From the NCBI GenBank assembly GCA_021464245.1, contig JADCRB010000073.1, positions 62,001 through 126,000 of the forward strand: a stretch of DNA of 64,000 nt. Reading direction: 5' to 3'. This DNA is from Carallia brachiata (Eukaryota; Streptophyta; Magnoliopsida; Malpighiales; Rhizophoraceae). Positions 25,364 to 35,550 of the stretch are shown here, piece by piece. Both the position numbers and the translations under genes were made by a program. How positions within the stretch are numbered: the first letter of the stretch is position 1; each line of letters begins with the position of its first letter. A model generated the notes under the pieces. It was not told where the DNA came from and ran no database searches. It worked only from the letters and a program-made list of their open reading frames with translations.

Positions 25364-26296
25364 TATATTCATTTTTCGACGCCATTACTGCTGTTGATTT
25401 CTAGTCATTCTCCTCTCAAAGTTCTGCTTCTCTGTTGGCTTAAAATGCTTCTGTTAATTATACGACTATTTTGAGGGTGCATTGTTACGTCCTACACACT
25501 TTGTACCCGAGAAGCCAATGTATGAACAAAGACTAATTTTACTTCCCCGCTTAACGACTGGAGGTTGGGGGTAGATGTTGATGCGGAAGTTGTAGACACC
25601 TTTCCATACTTTGCATATGATTGGCTTCTGTAGGAAATTTCAAACTTTCTTTTTGATGATGTGATCGCATGAAAAAATAAACTTTGAGGCTCAATAACTA
25701 GACACATGACAATTGAATCATGAGTTGAGATTATAAACAGCATACTGTGAGTAAGAAGTAGAATTAATACAATGAATTCATAATCATCAAACCTCTTTTG
25801 GCTTACATATCTATGTCTCTTTTTTGTTTGTTTGTTGTCTAGGCAATGCAAGGAGATGTTGTCCTTTTAGTATTAACTTGAAAAATCTCAGAAACTTAAC
25901 GGCTTGAGGTTACGTTTTTCAATAGTGAATGGTCGTCTTGTCCCTGTCTCATATTTCATTTAAGAACAAAATTCAATCATAAACCAACACAATATTACAT
26001 ATAGCCAAAATCTAATGTTTTTCTCTGCAACCCAATTAACAAGCAAAATGCACATTTTCAGACTTTACATTGTACTTATTATAATTGTTCTATCCATTAT
26101 TTAAAGAATAAAGTAATACTATCTGTCACGAGTCAATGTGGACTTTTTAAGATCATCCCATGTAACAAAACAACTTTGTTGAGAGTGACTTTTCAAATTC
26201 AGCAAAAAAAAGATTCATGGCTTTTTAGTTCTCTTAAGATAGTTGGGAAAAGTGGGAAATTTAGCTGTCATAGATATTATTATTGTTGAAATAATA

Positions 26297-26327
<31 letters not shown>

Positions 26328-26501
26328 AAAGATTTTCTTGAATTTAGTGAGTAACTTATTCATTATGACAATACAAATAAAAATCAAATTTTTTTGGTTT
26401 TTCAAAACTCATAACCCTATGATTGGAGGATGAAACAGATAAGACTACGAGGAAAGAATCAAACCTCCGCCTGCACAGCCGAGGCAGTCCCAAGGAGGCT
26501 G
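25364..26501. other. SCD2 3' flank, no gene
   Basis: Contains the probable SCD2 3' untranslated region and AT-rich DNA with an imperfect AT microsatellite at about 26291-26327. No supported gene on either strand. Confidence 0.4.
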
Positions 26502-26764
26502 GAATCTCAGTTTTTTTTTTTTTTTTTGACTGAAACAGATCCATTGCATTAATACTTGGTAAAAGTGTACAAATGACCGATACGAAGTAATCAGAAAAAC
26601 CTGCCTTGAAGCAGGAGAGAGAATAGGCAAATATGACCTACATATAATATAGTCAAACTGACCATTAACAAATTGAACATAAAATTCAAAATAAACTTTC
26701 AAACTAAGACTACACGCAACTAACTCTAATACGTTAACTAAACATAATCCAAGAATCTCAGTTT
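26502..26764 (-). mobile_element. retroposon (truncated LINE or SINE) with 12-bp target duplication
   Basis: GAATCTCAGTTT is repeated perfectly at 26502-26513 and 26753-26764. Between them lies about 240 bases beginning with a long T-run followed by GACTGAAACAG, that is, a poly(A)-tailed element inserted on the minus strand. It carries no recognisable protein, so I cannot tell a SINE from the 3' end of a LINE. Confidence 0.7.
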
Positions 26765-26971
26765 GGAAGTCGGAACCAGAAATGGTAAATGCCGTTGGGC
26801 TGCAATGAAGATGTTTCTGTGATTGGGCCCTATCTGGCTGCAGCCCAATTCGACATCCACATTGCTGTGCCATTTTGCTCTTGATTAGTCACTACTTGAG
26901 TTAGGCGAGGAAAGTACTAGAAGTAGAAATCCTCCAATAGATTAGGCTATAGCCTTTCATTTTATCTTTTG

Positions 26972-27217
26972 GACTGTTTTTTACGTAGTTATTTCGTAGT
27001 TATAAATATACAATATAGTAAATAAATTATTCAATCAGACAATAAAATTAAAAAAAAATATATGATATGTCAAAAAAATTGTATGATATAAATAATTAAT
27101 TATTAATTTTTTTTATACTGACTGATTATATATATTATATAATTATTTTTGATATGTTATATAATTTTATTAATTTTATTGTTATTGTGTGGTATATCAA
27201 TGGTTATAAAAACAGTC
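26972..27217. mobile_element. AT-rich fold-back MITE
   Basis: Both ends, read inward, start GACTGTTTTT, and inner blocks are inverted copies (ACAATAAAATTAA, ATATGATATGTCAAAAA against ATATAACATATCAAAAA). About 246 bp, no coding sequence; the duplication at the target is unclear. Confidence 0.5.
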
Positions 27218-27279
27218 GTATTCACCAATAGGTTCTCTATTTGTTATTTTATTTAAAATTATTTAGTATTCAATTTAAT

Positions 27280-27418
27280 AAATTGATTAATCTAAACTAA
27301 TTCAAATAAAATATCAAAAGAGAAAAAAAAAATTTTAATAAATATTTAATATGACTTTATCTTTTAAAATTTTATTCGAAATCTCTTATTAAAAATTGAC
27401 AAATTTCTATTATGCTTA
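27280..27418. repeat. dispersed AT-rich repeat, copy 1
   Basis: Shares TTTTAATAAATATTTAATA and flanking order (TTGATTAAT..., ...TCTATTAT) with 33343-33484. It may be a remnant of a transposon end. Confidence 0.4.
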
Positions 27419-27568
27419 CTCAGGCTGGTCGGTTTTTGTTTTTTCTTCTCTCTCTCTTCTTTGATCGATGAGAAAACTGGCACACAGCCAAAACCCCACG
27501 TCACTCATTCACTCTTCTCATCTACCACAAAAACACTCTCTCTGTCTAGCTCTCTGTCTCTCTCCTTC

Positions 27569-28197
27569 AAGGGGGTGCTCTGAGGTGTGTCTCTGCTCTC
27601 TGATCCTGTTGATAATAAAAGAGATCTCGCTGATCTTCGTTTTTTTTTTCTTTTTGTTATTGAAAATTTGATTGATCTATTGTTAGTTTTTTCCAATTTA
27701 AATTTTGTACTGCTTCCTTTTTTTTTTTGGATATGTTCCAAGGAAGATTTCTGCTCTTTTTTTTTTTTTTTATTGCCCCTCTCTCTCTGTGGTTGGCTAG
27801 GTGAAGTTTGACTGTTATGATTTGTATATTTTCATTTTGTGTTTTTTTTTGGGTCATTTTCTTGTGTCCTTGTTTGGAGAGATTGTTGGTTTAATTGGTA
27901 GATCGCTCGTGTTTTAGTCTAATATTGGAACTGTTGCTGTTCTTAGTGTCTTTTTTAGACTTGTGTGTGTGGAAAAATTCAGAAGAGGCAAAAGGAAAGA
28001 TTTGAAAAGATAGTGGAAATGTTAGAAGATAAAGGCAAGTCTTTTATAATCTAGAGTATTATAACCTTATGGGGTTGCTGTATTTTGGGAAATTTAATTA
28101 TATTAGAGCTACTTTGTCATCAGTTATTGGTTATCACAGATCAGTTCAGATTAAACCGTGTTGGATTATGCAACTTGAAGATTTATTAGTTTTCTGT

Positions 28198-28228
<31 letters not shown>

Positions 28229-28534
28229 TTTTTGCCTTAAAAAGTTATGAAAACTTGTAGCTTTTAGTGGGTTTGTGGGTTTCCTAATTTGTTGATAGAT
28301 AGTTTGAGGTTTTGTGTGTAGGCTGCAGTTAATGTATTACACTGTGTTAGTAGTTACTCTTTTTGGTTCACCACATGTACTTAATGCTCTATCTGTTACC
28401 GACAACACATTTCTTTTTTCTTTTTTCTTAAGAGATGACCAAATAATACTTTCTCTTTTAAGTTGTGATTGATTTGAATGTACTTTCCTAATTAATTTTG
28501 CGGTGGTTTTAACTTTTGTCTTATTCAGATCACA
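27569..28534 (+). promoter_or_regulatory. miR398 target site split by the CSD1 leader intron
   Basis: The leader exon ends AAGGGGGTGCTCTGAG at 27584 before a GTGTGT donor; the next exon begins ATCACAG at 28529 after TTATTCAG. Once spliced, the junction gives a 22-nt segment closely matching the known Arabidopsis CSD1 site, which ends CCTGAGATCACA and begins AAGGGG. The miRNA seed side pairs with TGAGATCACA. Neither half alone is a site, so only spliced mRNA would be a target. The copper/stress microRNA miR398 represses CSD1 when copper is short. Confidence 0.65.
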
Positions 28535-28539
28535 GAACA

Positions 28540-30005
28540 ATGGTGAAAGCAGTTGCTGTTCTTGGAAGCAGTGAGGGTGTTACTGGGACTATCTTCTTCA
28601 ACCAAGAAGGAGACGGTAAGCAGATAAGCCAATAAGTTGTTCTAGAATTTTATACTGCTAATTGTCTTGAATGAATAATCATGTTAAGTACGGATTTGTT
28701 TTTTCCTTAGGTCCAACTACTGTAAGTGGAAATGTTTCTGGCCTTAAGCCAGGGCTTCATGGCTTCCATGTTCATGCTCTTGGAGACACTACAAATGGTT
28801 GCATGTCTACTGGTATTATATTTGTTTCCCAATACTCTTAATTTGGGATACGAGAGGAAAACTACATGTCTGCTCATCTTTCATTAACTTGTGTGTTCAA
28901 TCTTTTTGATGCTGCTTGCAGGGCCGCACTTCAATCCAGCAGGCAAAGAGCATGGTGCCCCTGAAGATGAGAATCGCCATGCTGGCGACCTAGGAAATGT
29001 GAATGTTGGCGATGATGGTATGCTGTTCATGTTTTTCAAAGCTGTTTCCATACAGTCCTGTTTACGCTATAATATTTGAATTTGTAATGAAAGGTTTACA
29101 TGTTTTCTCAATAGTTTTTGGTCGCCATTCTCATGATTTCGTGTGTGGTCCAGGCACTGCAAAATTCACTGTTACTGACAATCAGATTCCTCTTACTGGA
29201 ACAAATTCCATTATTGGAAGGGCTGTTGTTGTTCATGCTGATCCGGATGATCTCGGCAAGGGTAATTTTCAATAATTTCTCAACTTTGAGGCTCTCTTTT
29301 AGAAACATTTATCACTGCTTTATGTTATGACACAAATGTTCACCGATGAGTGAAATGAACTATGGATTACAATTTCCCGTGGTATGTCCAATTTTGAATT
29401 CTGTACTTGGAGCATGGCTTATGGAATGTTTGAATTTATTTGACAGATGTTGCCCTTGTTCAAAATGGACATGAATTTTTGCCACATGTGTTTAAGTTGT
29501 CGTGAGGATCAGTTCGTAGTGGTTAGGGGATGCATTTAATTGACCGTTGGAAATACGCAATAATGGGTTCCCCATTGTTCAGGGCTGTAGGGGGTGTGGT
29601 GAATTGCTTTTTCACGTAACACTGGTGTTAAAACGGTTTTGTACAATTTAACAGAATTTAGATTTCACTGCCTTTCAGAAGTACTGGTCACTCAGTTTCT
29701 TTTCCAATATGCAGGAGGGCACGAACTTAGCAAAAGCACTGGAAATGCTGGTGGCAGGGTAGCATGTGGTAAGTCTAATGAGTTTGCATAAGACCGGTTT
29801 CTATAAAACAAAAGTACTTTACCAAAGGTGTTATGTGATCTCAAAGCATCGGTATTACCATACATATATAGTTATTATCACTTTAGCATATCGTTTTGAC
29901 ACATCATTTAAGATGCATACATTTATAGACATTCTTGTTATTGGAATTATGCATTAATAGTCCTATGATCTTTGCACAGGCATCATCGGCTTGACTGCTG
30001 CATAA
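28540..30005 (+). CDS. CSD1: cytosolic Cu/Zn superoxide dismutase
   Basis: Exons 28540-28615, 28711-28812, 28922-29017, 29154-29261, 29715-29768 and 29980-30005 encode 153 residues. The enzyme converts superoxide to peroxide and oxygen. Copper and zinc ligands are present in [33 protein letters not shown] and [16 protein letters not shown], with the disulphide cysteines in NGCMSTG and GGRVACGIIGL. There is no transit peptide and the end GIIGLTAA lacks a peroxisomal SKL-like signal, so it is the cytosolic CSD1 type rather than CSD2 or CSD3. A CT-rich leader exon near 27480-27584 is joined by an intron of about 940 bases to the start exon, whose ATG is 11 bases in. Splicing creates a candidate miR398 site (separate entry). 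The reading frame is clean. Confidence 0.95.
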
Positions 30006-32090
30006 TGAACATGAAGAGCAGCTGGCGAGTCCGTAAGACCTTTTGTGACGACCAAAGAACAAACCTTTGAATAAAAACCACATGCTGTTGCAATTTATGT
30101 TGGATCGGTTTCGTGGTCTAAAATTATGTGCTCCATATTTTGCTTTGGCTGAACATTTTGTCCAGTTGGGCTACTTGTTTGTTTTCGGTTCACTATGGAA
30201 CTCGTTCTGTTTGTGTTGGTTTTGTGACCTTAGACTACCCATCCATTTCGAAGTTCCAGTAATGTGTATGAGTATATCTCTTGTTAATTGGACATCAATT
30301 GGACCCTTTTGGTGTTTTTCTTGTTGTTCCTTTCTGGTGTAGGATAACAGTGCCTTCTCAATGTCTGATTCTCAGGAAAATCATTGCATAATTGCAACAC
30401 TTAAATCCTCACAGCACTTATGGGATTGGCATGCAATTAAGAGATTGCTGAATACTCCACTTAACTGGGGACTAATCAGCGAACAATTAATAATCGGACG
30501 GTGACAAAGTGAAATAATTGGTGCACTCTGCTTTACATGTTAGCAAGCCTTGTTAAGGTGGACTCATATGATTTTCATTCATAAAATTACAGATTATGTA
30601 TTTCTTGGTCATTCTAAGTTTGGTTTCCGATTATTCGTAAGTAACATTAATGTATGTGAATCTGATTCACCTTTACTTTACGTGTTTGTGAGCAGGGACG
30701 AAGGCAGACGAAGGTATGATTGGACACTGAGAATTTGATTAGAAAGTAAATAAAAAAAAAAAGGAATAAAAAATAATATAGTAATAATAATATTATAATT
30801 GATAAAAAATAATGATGAGAAAGAAAATAAATAGTAGTTTGTGAAAGAAAAAATAAAAGATATTTTTTGGGATTAATAAAAAATAAATAAAAAAATAAAA
30901 AATTTATTTTTATTTGTTTTTCTTTCTATTTTTCATTGAAAATTGCCAATTGCAGTGTGTAGGGGGCCAGTTCACTTGATTTTTATCAGTATTTTATTTA
31001 CCTAATCATGGTCAAACGTACTACTTAGATCAGCTGGCAAGGGGACATTCCCCCCGCCCCACCTCCTTGCTTTTGGTCTTTTGAGGCAACAAGCAAGGCC
31101 AAACGGTTTTTTTTTTTTCTTTTTAACTTTCTTTCTTCTCTTTCTTTTAGCATCGTTTTTTATTTACTTTCAAATACATTTTTTGGAGTTTCATAATGTA
31201 CTATTTTATTTTTTATTTTGTTAAATATGAAAGTCTCACATGTTGAGTTATCTTTTTAAATCATTTTATTTATTCTTAACAAGTATTTGAATAAATTTTT
31301 CTTATTTTTATAAAATATTTTTAGAGATATTTAATCTTTCAATGAAACAAATTATTAATAATGGACATTAAAAGAAAAAAAATATTTAGAAACATGTATA
31401 TTGGAACGTATATTTATTTATAAAATTAAAATTGATTTTAATTTTATCAATTATAATAGTTACGTATATATATATATATTATAAAGAATAAGTTATACAA
31501 TCACACGAAAAATAAACGATTAAATAATTTAATTATTATTTGCATAAAAATATATATTTAAATAAATAAAAAAATAAGAGAAATAATTTTAAAATATTAA
31601 AAATTACACGATATAATTATAATATTAATTATTTAAATTAATAAAAATAATTTTTTATTTTTTATTATATAAATTAATTTTATTATTATAAGTATATATG
31701 CAAAATTGGCCGCTCTAAAATTTCTTTTTAGATTCGTCCCTGTTTGTGGGCACGATTTCTCAATAAACTTTTACACGATAACCCATTTCAAGCAAGGAGG
31801 GATCTTACAGTATTATATCAAGTAATCAACGTCATAATAAGTGATCATATTGTTATCTTTTAGACATGTATATAATTATAGTAACGGTATATTAATTCTT
31901 ACATACGCGTGGAAGGATAAAGCTGAGGTTATTTTCATTGCTACACTTTCTAAAATTCTAGATTGCCTAATTGCTCTAATGAATCTGATATTAAATCATT
32001 TACCCGAATGATCTGATAACGAATCTCTCCATTCTCTGCAATAAAATTGTTTCTATGGAAACTAATCAATGGCGACCATCTTCATTAGAC
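30006..32090. other. CSD1 3' flank and AT-rich intergenic DNA
   Basis: 30006 to about 30350 is probably 3' untranslated region. 30740-31720 is strongly AT-rich with a short TA-repeat near 31467-31480 and looks like old transposon sequence. No supported gene. Confidence 0.4.
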
Positions 32091-32098
32091 TATAAATA
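32091..32098 (+). promoter_or_regulatory. TATA box of the defensin-like gene
   Basis: TATAAATA lies 108 bases before the ATG at 32199, a normal plant spacing. Confidence 0.6.
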
Positions 32099-32198
32099 TT
32101 CGGTTCTCATAGTCCTACGGATCCATTGAGATAGAGAAATAAGTGTAAAAAGTCTAATATATTCGGATTAAGTTTTGATCCACAACAGCCCCAAGAAG

Positions 32199-32684
32199 AT
32201 GTCGAATGCTTCAATCAAGTTGGGTTTCCTAGTAGCCCTACTATTCATAGCATCATGTAAGTTCCCCTCTATACAAATGATTTTCTTTATACATTCTTCA
32301 TGGATATTGGATCACTGAAAATGTCATAAAATCCATTTTGATATTACTATAGAGCATGTACATGTTTCCGTCTCTTGGTTTATTCGGTTATATTAGGATT
32401 CAAACTCAAGATGTTCAATATTGGTGACGACTTCTGAACCAATGAACTTCAGTTTATTGGTATGTGTTGCATCCAATATTCCCTTCCTTGCACTAATATT
32501 ATGTAAAATTTGGGTGAAACCGATGGCAGGCTTGCCCCAGGAGACCAATGCACGAGAGATAGGGATAGAGGAGGTATCCCACGAGAGAGGACGATGCCAA
32601 ACTCGATCAGATTGCAAGCGCTGGTGTCCCAACTGCGAGTCCTACAGATGCGTAGTTGGCTACTGTTTGTGCGATTGCAAGTAA
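32199..32684 (+). CDS. secreted cysteine-rich defensin-like peptide
   Basis: Two exons, 32199-32256 and 32530-32684, give 70 residues. Exon 1 encodes a classic signal peptide core, IKLGFLVALLFIAS, and the intron falls just at its end, as in plant DEFL and nodule-type NCR genes. An acidic spacer (ETNAREIGIEEVSHERGR) precedes a core with eight cysteines, spaced C-X5-C-X3-C-X2-C-X4-C-X4-C-X-C-X-C; CQTRSDCKRWCPNC and CVVGYCLCDCK show the SDC and GYC-X-C features common in DEFL peptides. It would be secreted, with disulphides. The number and close spacing of cysteines do not match the standard gamma-core defensin, so I would not call it a true defensin. Role (defence, pollen, seed or signalling) cannot be read from sequence. 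A TATA box lies upstream. Confidence 0.75.
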
Positions 32685-33709
32685 TTGGCCCCACAAAATT
32701 CAACGCGAGCTTGATCTCAGTTTTTGAGAGAAAATAAATTCCATCCCCATCTTGTTGTAAGGCATTCTTGCTCATAATTTGGGCTGTATTGTCTGCAATA
32801 AATAAATTAATAGAGCTTGCCATTCTGGGTTTTTTTTTTTTAAATTTATTTCTTATACATGTAATTATCCAATCAACTTATAAATTGATTGTCAATAAGA
32901 TGTCGAAGTTGTTAATTGGAAATCAGAAATAAAACAGATAACGGCAATATAAATTGTGCACGAGTCCAAAGTATGAATAGGGAGTGCATGCCTCTATATT
33001 ATATGATTATATAATACATTTGTCATATACTAATCAACTATAATTTCATATTAAAATCGTTCTCAGAACTTAAAATCTGAATTTTTAGTTTTAGTTAGAG
33101 TTAATTAATTTTTTTTAATCTATAAATCATTGTACAAGGTGTCGGCACGACCCGCCTTCACTAAACGATCATTAGCGAGTTTTAATTAGAGTTGATCTAT
33201 AAATCAACTACTATGGGTTGAATGTAAGATTTATCTATTATCTGGTAAAAAAAAACTCTGCCAATCATCAACAAAATTCAAACACAGGACAAAGTTGACA
33301 TCTTTTTCTTTTTTTTGTTTCAGACCGTCTATTTATTAAATGTATTGGATTGATTAATTTAAATCGATCAAAATAAGACTCTAAAGAGCAATAAAAATAT
33401 TTTAATAAATATTTAATACAATTTCATTATTAAAATTTAATTTTAAAATTTCTGATTAAATAATAATAAATCTCTATTATCCATATCAACGATCGCTTAA
33501 TACAAAGTTTACAACTTTAACCGCTGAAATGTGAGCATCATTATTATTGCATCCATAAAATAAATGGTTATGACCAGTAATTATTGACCTAAACGTTTCA
33601 ATAGAACTCTTTATAAATAAAAATTAAAAAAAAACAAAACAAAACAGAACTAATTATTAGTTAAAAAACCCGACCTACAAAAAAAAAAACGAAAAAAGGA
33701 AGAAAGAAC
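32685..33709. other. intergenic
   Basis: 3' flank of the peptide gene and AT-rich DNA. The block at 33343-33484 is a second copy of the dispersed repeat at 27280-27418. No gene seen. Confidence 0.4.
33343..33484. repeat. dispersed AT-rich repeat, copy 2
   Basis: Same order of blocks as 27280-27418, including TTTTAATAAATATTTAATA; diverged. Confidence 0.4.
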
Positions 33710-33725
33710 GATCGGTCGACCGATC
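33710..33725. promoter_or_regulatory. perfect 16-bp palindrome in the TRAPPC6 leader
   Basis: GATCGGTCGACCGATC is its own reverse complement and ends 14 bases before the ATG at 33740. It could form a hairpin in the mRNA or bind a dimeric factor; no function is shown. Confidence 0.5.
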
Positions 33726-33739
33726 AAGAGCGAGAGAGA

Positions 33740-35550
33740 ATGGGAAGAGAAGTGTCAGAGAGCTGCATTGATAGCCTACTTACCGAGATGGTTTCATCGT
33801 ACTGTAATTGTTTATACGCCAATAAGCCGGACCTCGCCGCCCGTCGGATCGAAGCCATCGGCTATCAGGTCGGCCACCAGCTCTCCGAACGGTCGGTTCC
33901 TCATCCCAAACTGTTTACTTTTAATTTTTTTTCCTTCAAATCTGAATTTCGATAAATAAATAATATTATTAAGTTATGGCTTAGATTGTGTGATTGTTAT
34001 AGAATTATTCTTTGTTGATTGATTTAGTTGTTTGGCTGACGAGAAAGTGTAGGAAAGGAAACGAAAAGTTTGACCTGACTTACCTTGATTGTGTTTTTAA
34101 TTTGGATTAGGGATAGGTAGGGGTGCGAAATGTGGAGGAGTAAAGGTGTGTTTATGGTTTGTTAGGTATACGATGGAGCGGCCGGTTTAGTGATCATCTA
34201 GAGGCAATAAAGTTCATTTGCAAGGATTTCTGGTTTGAGGTCTTCAAGAAGCAGATTGACAATTTGAGGACAAATCATAGAGTGAGTTTCCATTTCAAGA
34301 GCTATTCAATAGGCATTTACCGCTTCTTAAGCTGAATCGATGCAATGAATTCGCGATATTTTGATTGGTTTGGTCTTTAGTCAAATTGAGGAGACGAGTT
34401 GTGATTTGGATGGGTTTGAAGTTGATGTTTGAGGGGCTGCCGGTTGATCTGTTTATCGTGTTGTAGGGTACTTTTGTGTTGCAAGATAATCGGTTTAGGT
34501 GGCTTGCACGGATGTCAGCTGATCGGTCAACGGAAAATGGGGGATTGCCTGAAGATTCTTCTGCCTTGGCTGAAAATAAGGCTGCCCAAGCAATGAGCTT
34601 GTATCTCTATTTTCCTTGCGGAATCATACAGGGAGCTCTCTCAAACTAAGGGATCTCTTGTGCGGTTTCTGCTGACATATCCAACATTCCAGCATGTGAG
34701 TAGTTTTCTTGTTTCATCAATGTTTTAATGAGGTTATTAGTTATTAATTGCATCTTATTTTTTGAAGTTTATGAAAGCTATCCTATGCGTTGGAAATCTT
34801 GGCTGTTGATCATGAATTCGAATAATGTTCCATTATGGTACTGACCCAGCTACTCTAGCACTGCTAAATTTATAATCTCATGAATGAAAACAATGGCAAT
34901 TTTGGTCCCTCCAAATCTGTAGTAGTTTTTTTCTCATAGGCGTGCGGCATCCATTATTACTTTGAGGAGTGCAATTTGATTTGCAACCCCTGATTGTTTT
35001 TTTTTTTTTAACCATATCCGATTGGGAAATCATTTGATTCTCTATCCTTGGGTTTCTTCTGGTTTGCTTATGCATTGCTTATAGCTTCCCATTGCAATAA
35101 ATTAGCAGCATTTGTCTTTCCATGATACTTCCTCAGTTCTTAACATTATAGCTGTGGATTTTCTGGTTGCCTTCTTTATTCTGTTCACCTATACATACAT
35201 TTTGTTTTCCTGAGGTGCCACTGCTACGCCGGTGGTATAATTTGTTGATTAACTTTTTTGAGGGTGCTTTCTATGAGGTTTAATTTTTTTTGTCAGAAAA
35301 AAGTGGGTAAAATATTACATGAGTAACATCAACAAGTTGTAAATATTTTCTGTGTGCTTCCCCGCCCAGAACTTTGTGCTGTGCAGATCTTAGGTCTCCA
35401 TGCTTTCCCAGCTAGATAGATATGCTTGCTTTCATTCAGTCCAATTTTGTTTTTGCTGCTGATAAATCTTTGATTGACAACTGCTGTGAATACATCTAAT
35501 GCTTTGTAACACCATGAACAGGTTCTTTTGTGGTCCGTATAAAGGCCTGA
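33740..35550 (+). CDS. TRAPPC6: TRAPP complex subunit 6 (Trs33), frame broken twice as read
   Basis: Exons 33740-33891, 34166-34281, 34467-34695 and 35522-35550, about 175 codons once the frame is allowed for. Trs33/TRAPPC6 is a core subunit of the TRAPP complexes that activate Rab GTPases and tether vesicles at the Golgi. Conserved pieces: MGREVSESCIDSLLTEMV, AARRIEAIGYQVGHQLSER, SDHLEAIKFICKDFWFEVFK, IDNLRTNHRGTFVLQDNRF, AAQAMSLYLYFPCGIIQGAL, SADISNIPA and the last exon CSFVVRIKA. Two lesions: exon 2 has 116 nt where the phases demand 118, so two bases are missing after YTMERP; and in exon 3 the leucine expected after GALSN is TAA (34647-34649). All splice sites are sound. It is a pseudogene if the sequence is right; in a normally essential gene, base-call error is also likely. 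Confidence 0.85.

Noticed and set aside
25492..25851. 119-codon minus-strand frame
   Set aside because: Lies in the SCD2 3' flank; composition looks random and there is no promoter or homology that I can see.
26445..26873. 142-codon minus-strand frame
   Set aside because: Runs across the retroposon at 26502-26764 and its target duplication, so it is a chance fusion of element and flank.
28978..28998. Possible second miR398 site in the CSD1 coding segment for HAGDLGN
   Set aside because: Pairing is poor on the seed side compared with the spliced leader site; CSD2 genes use this position, CSD1 usually does not.
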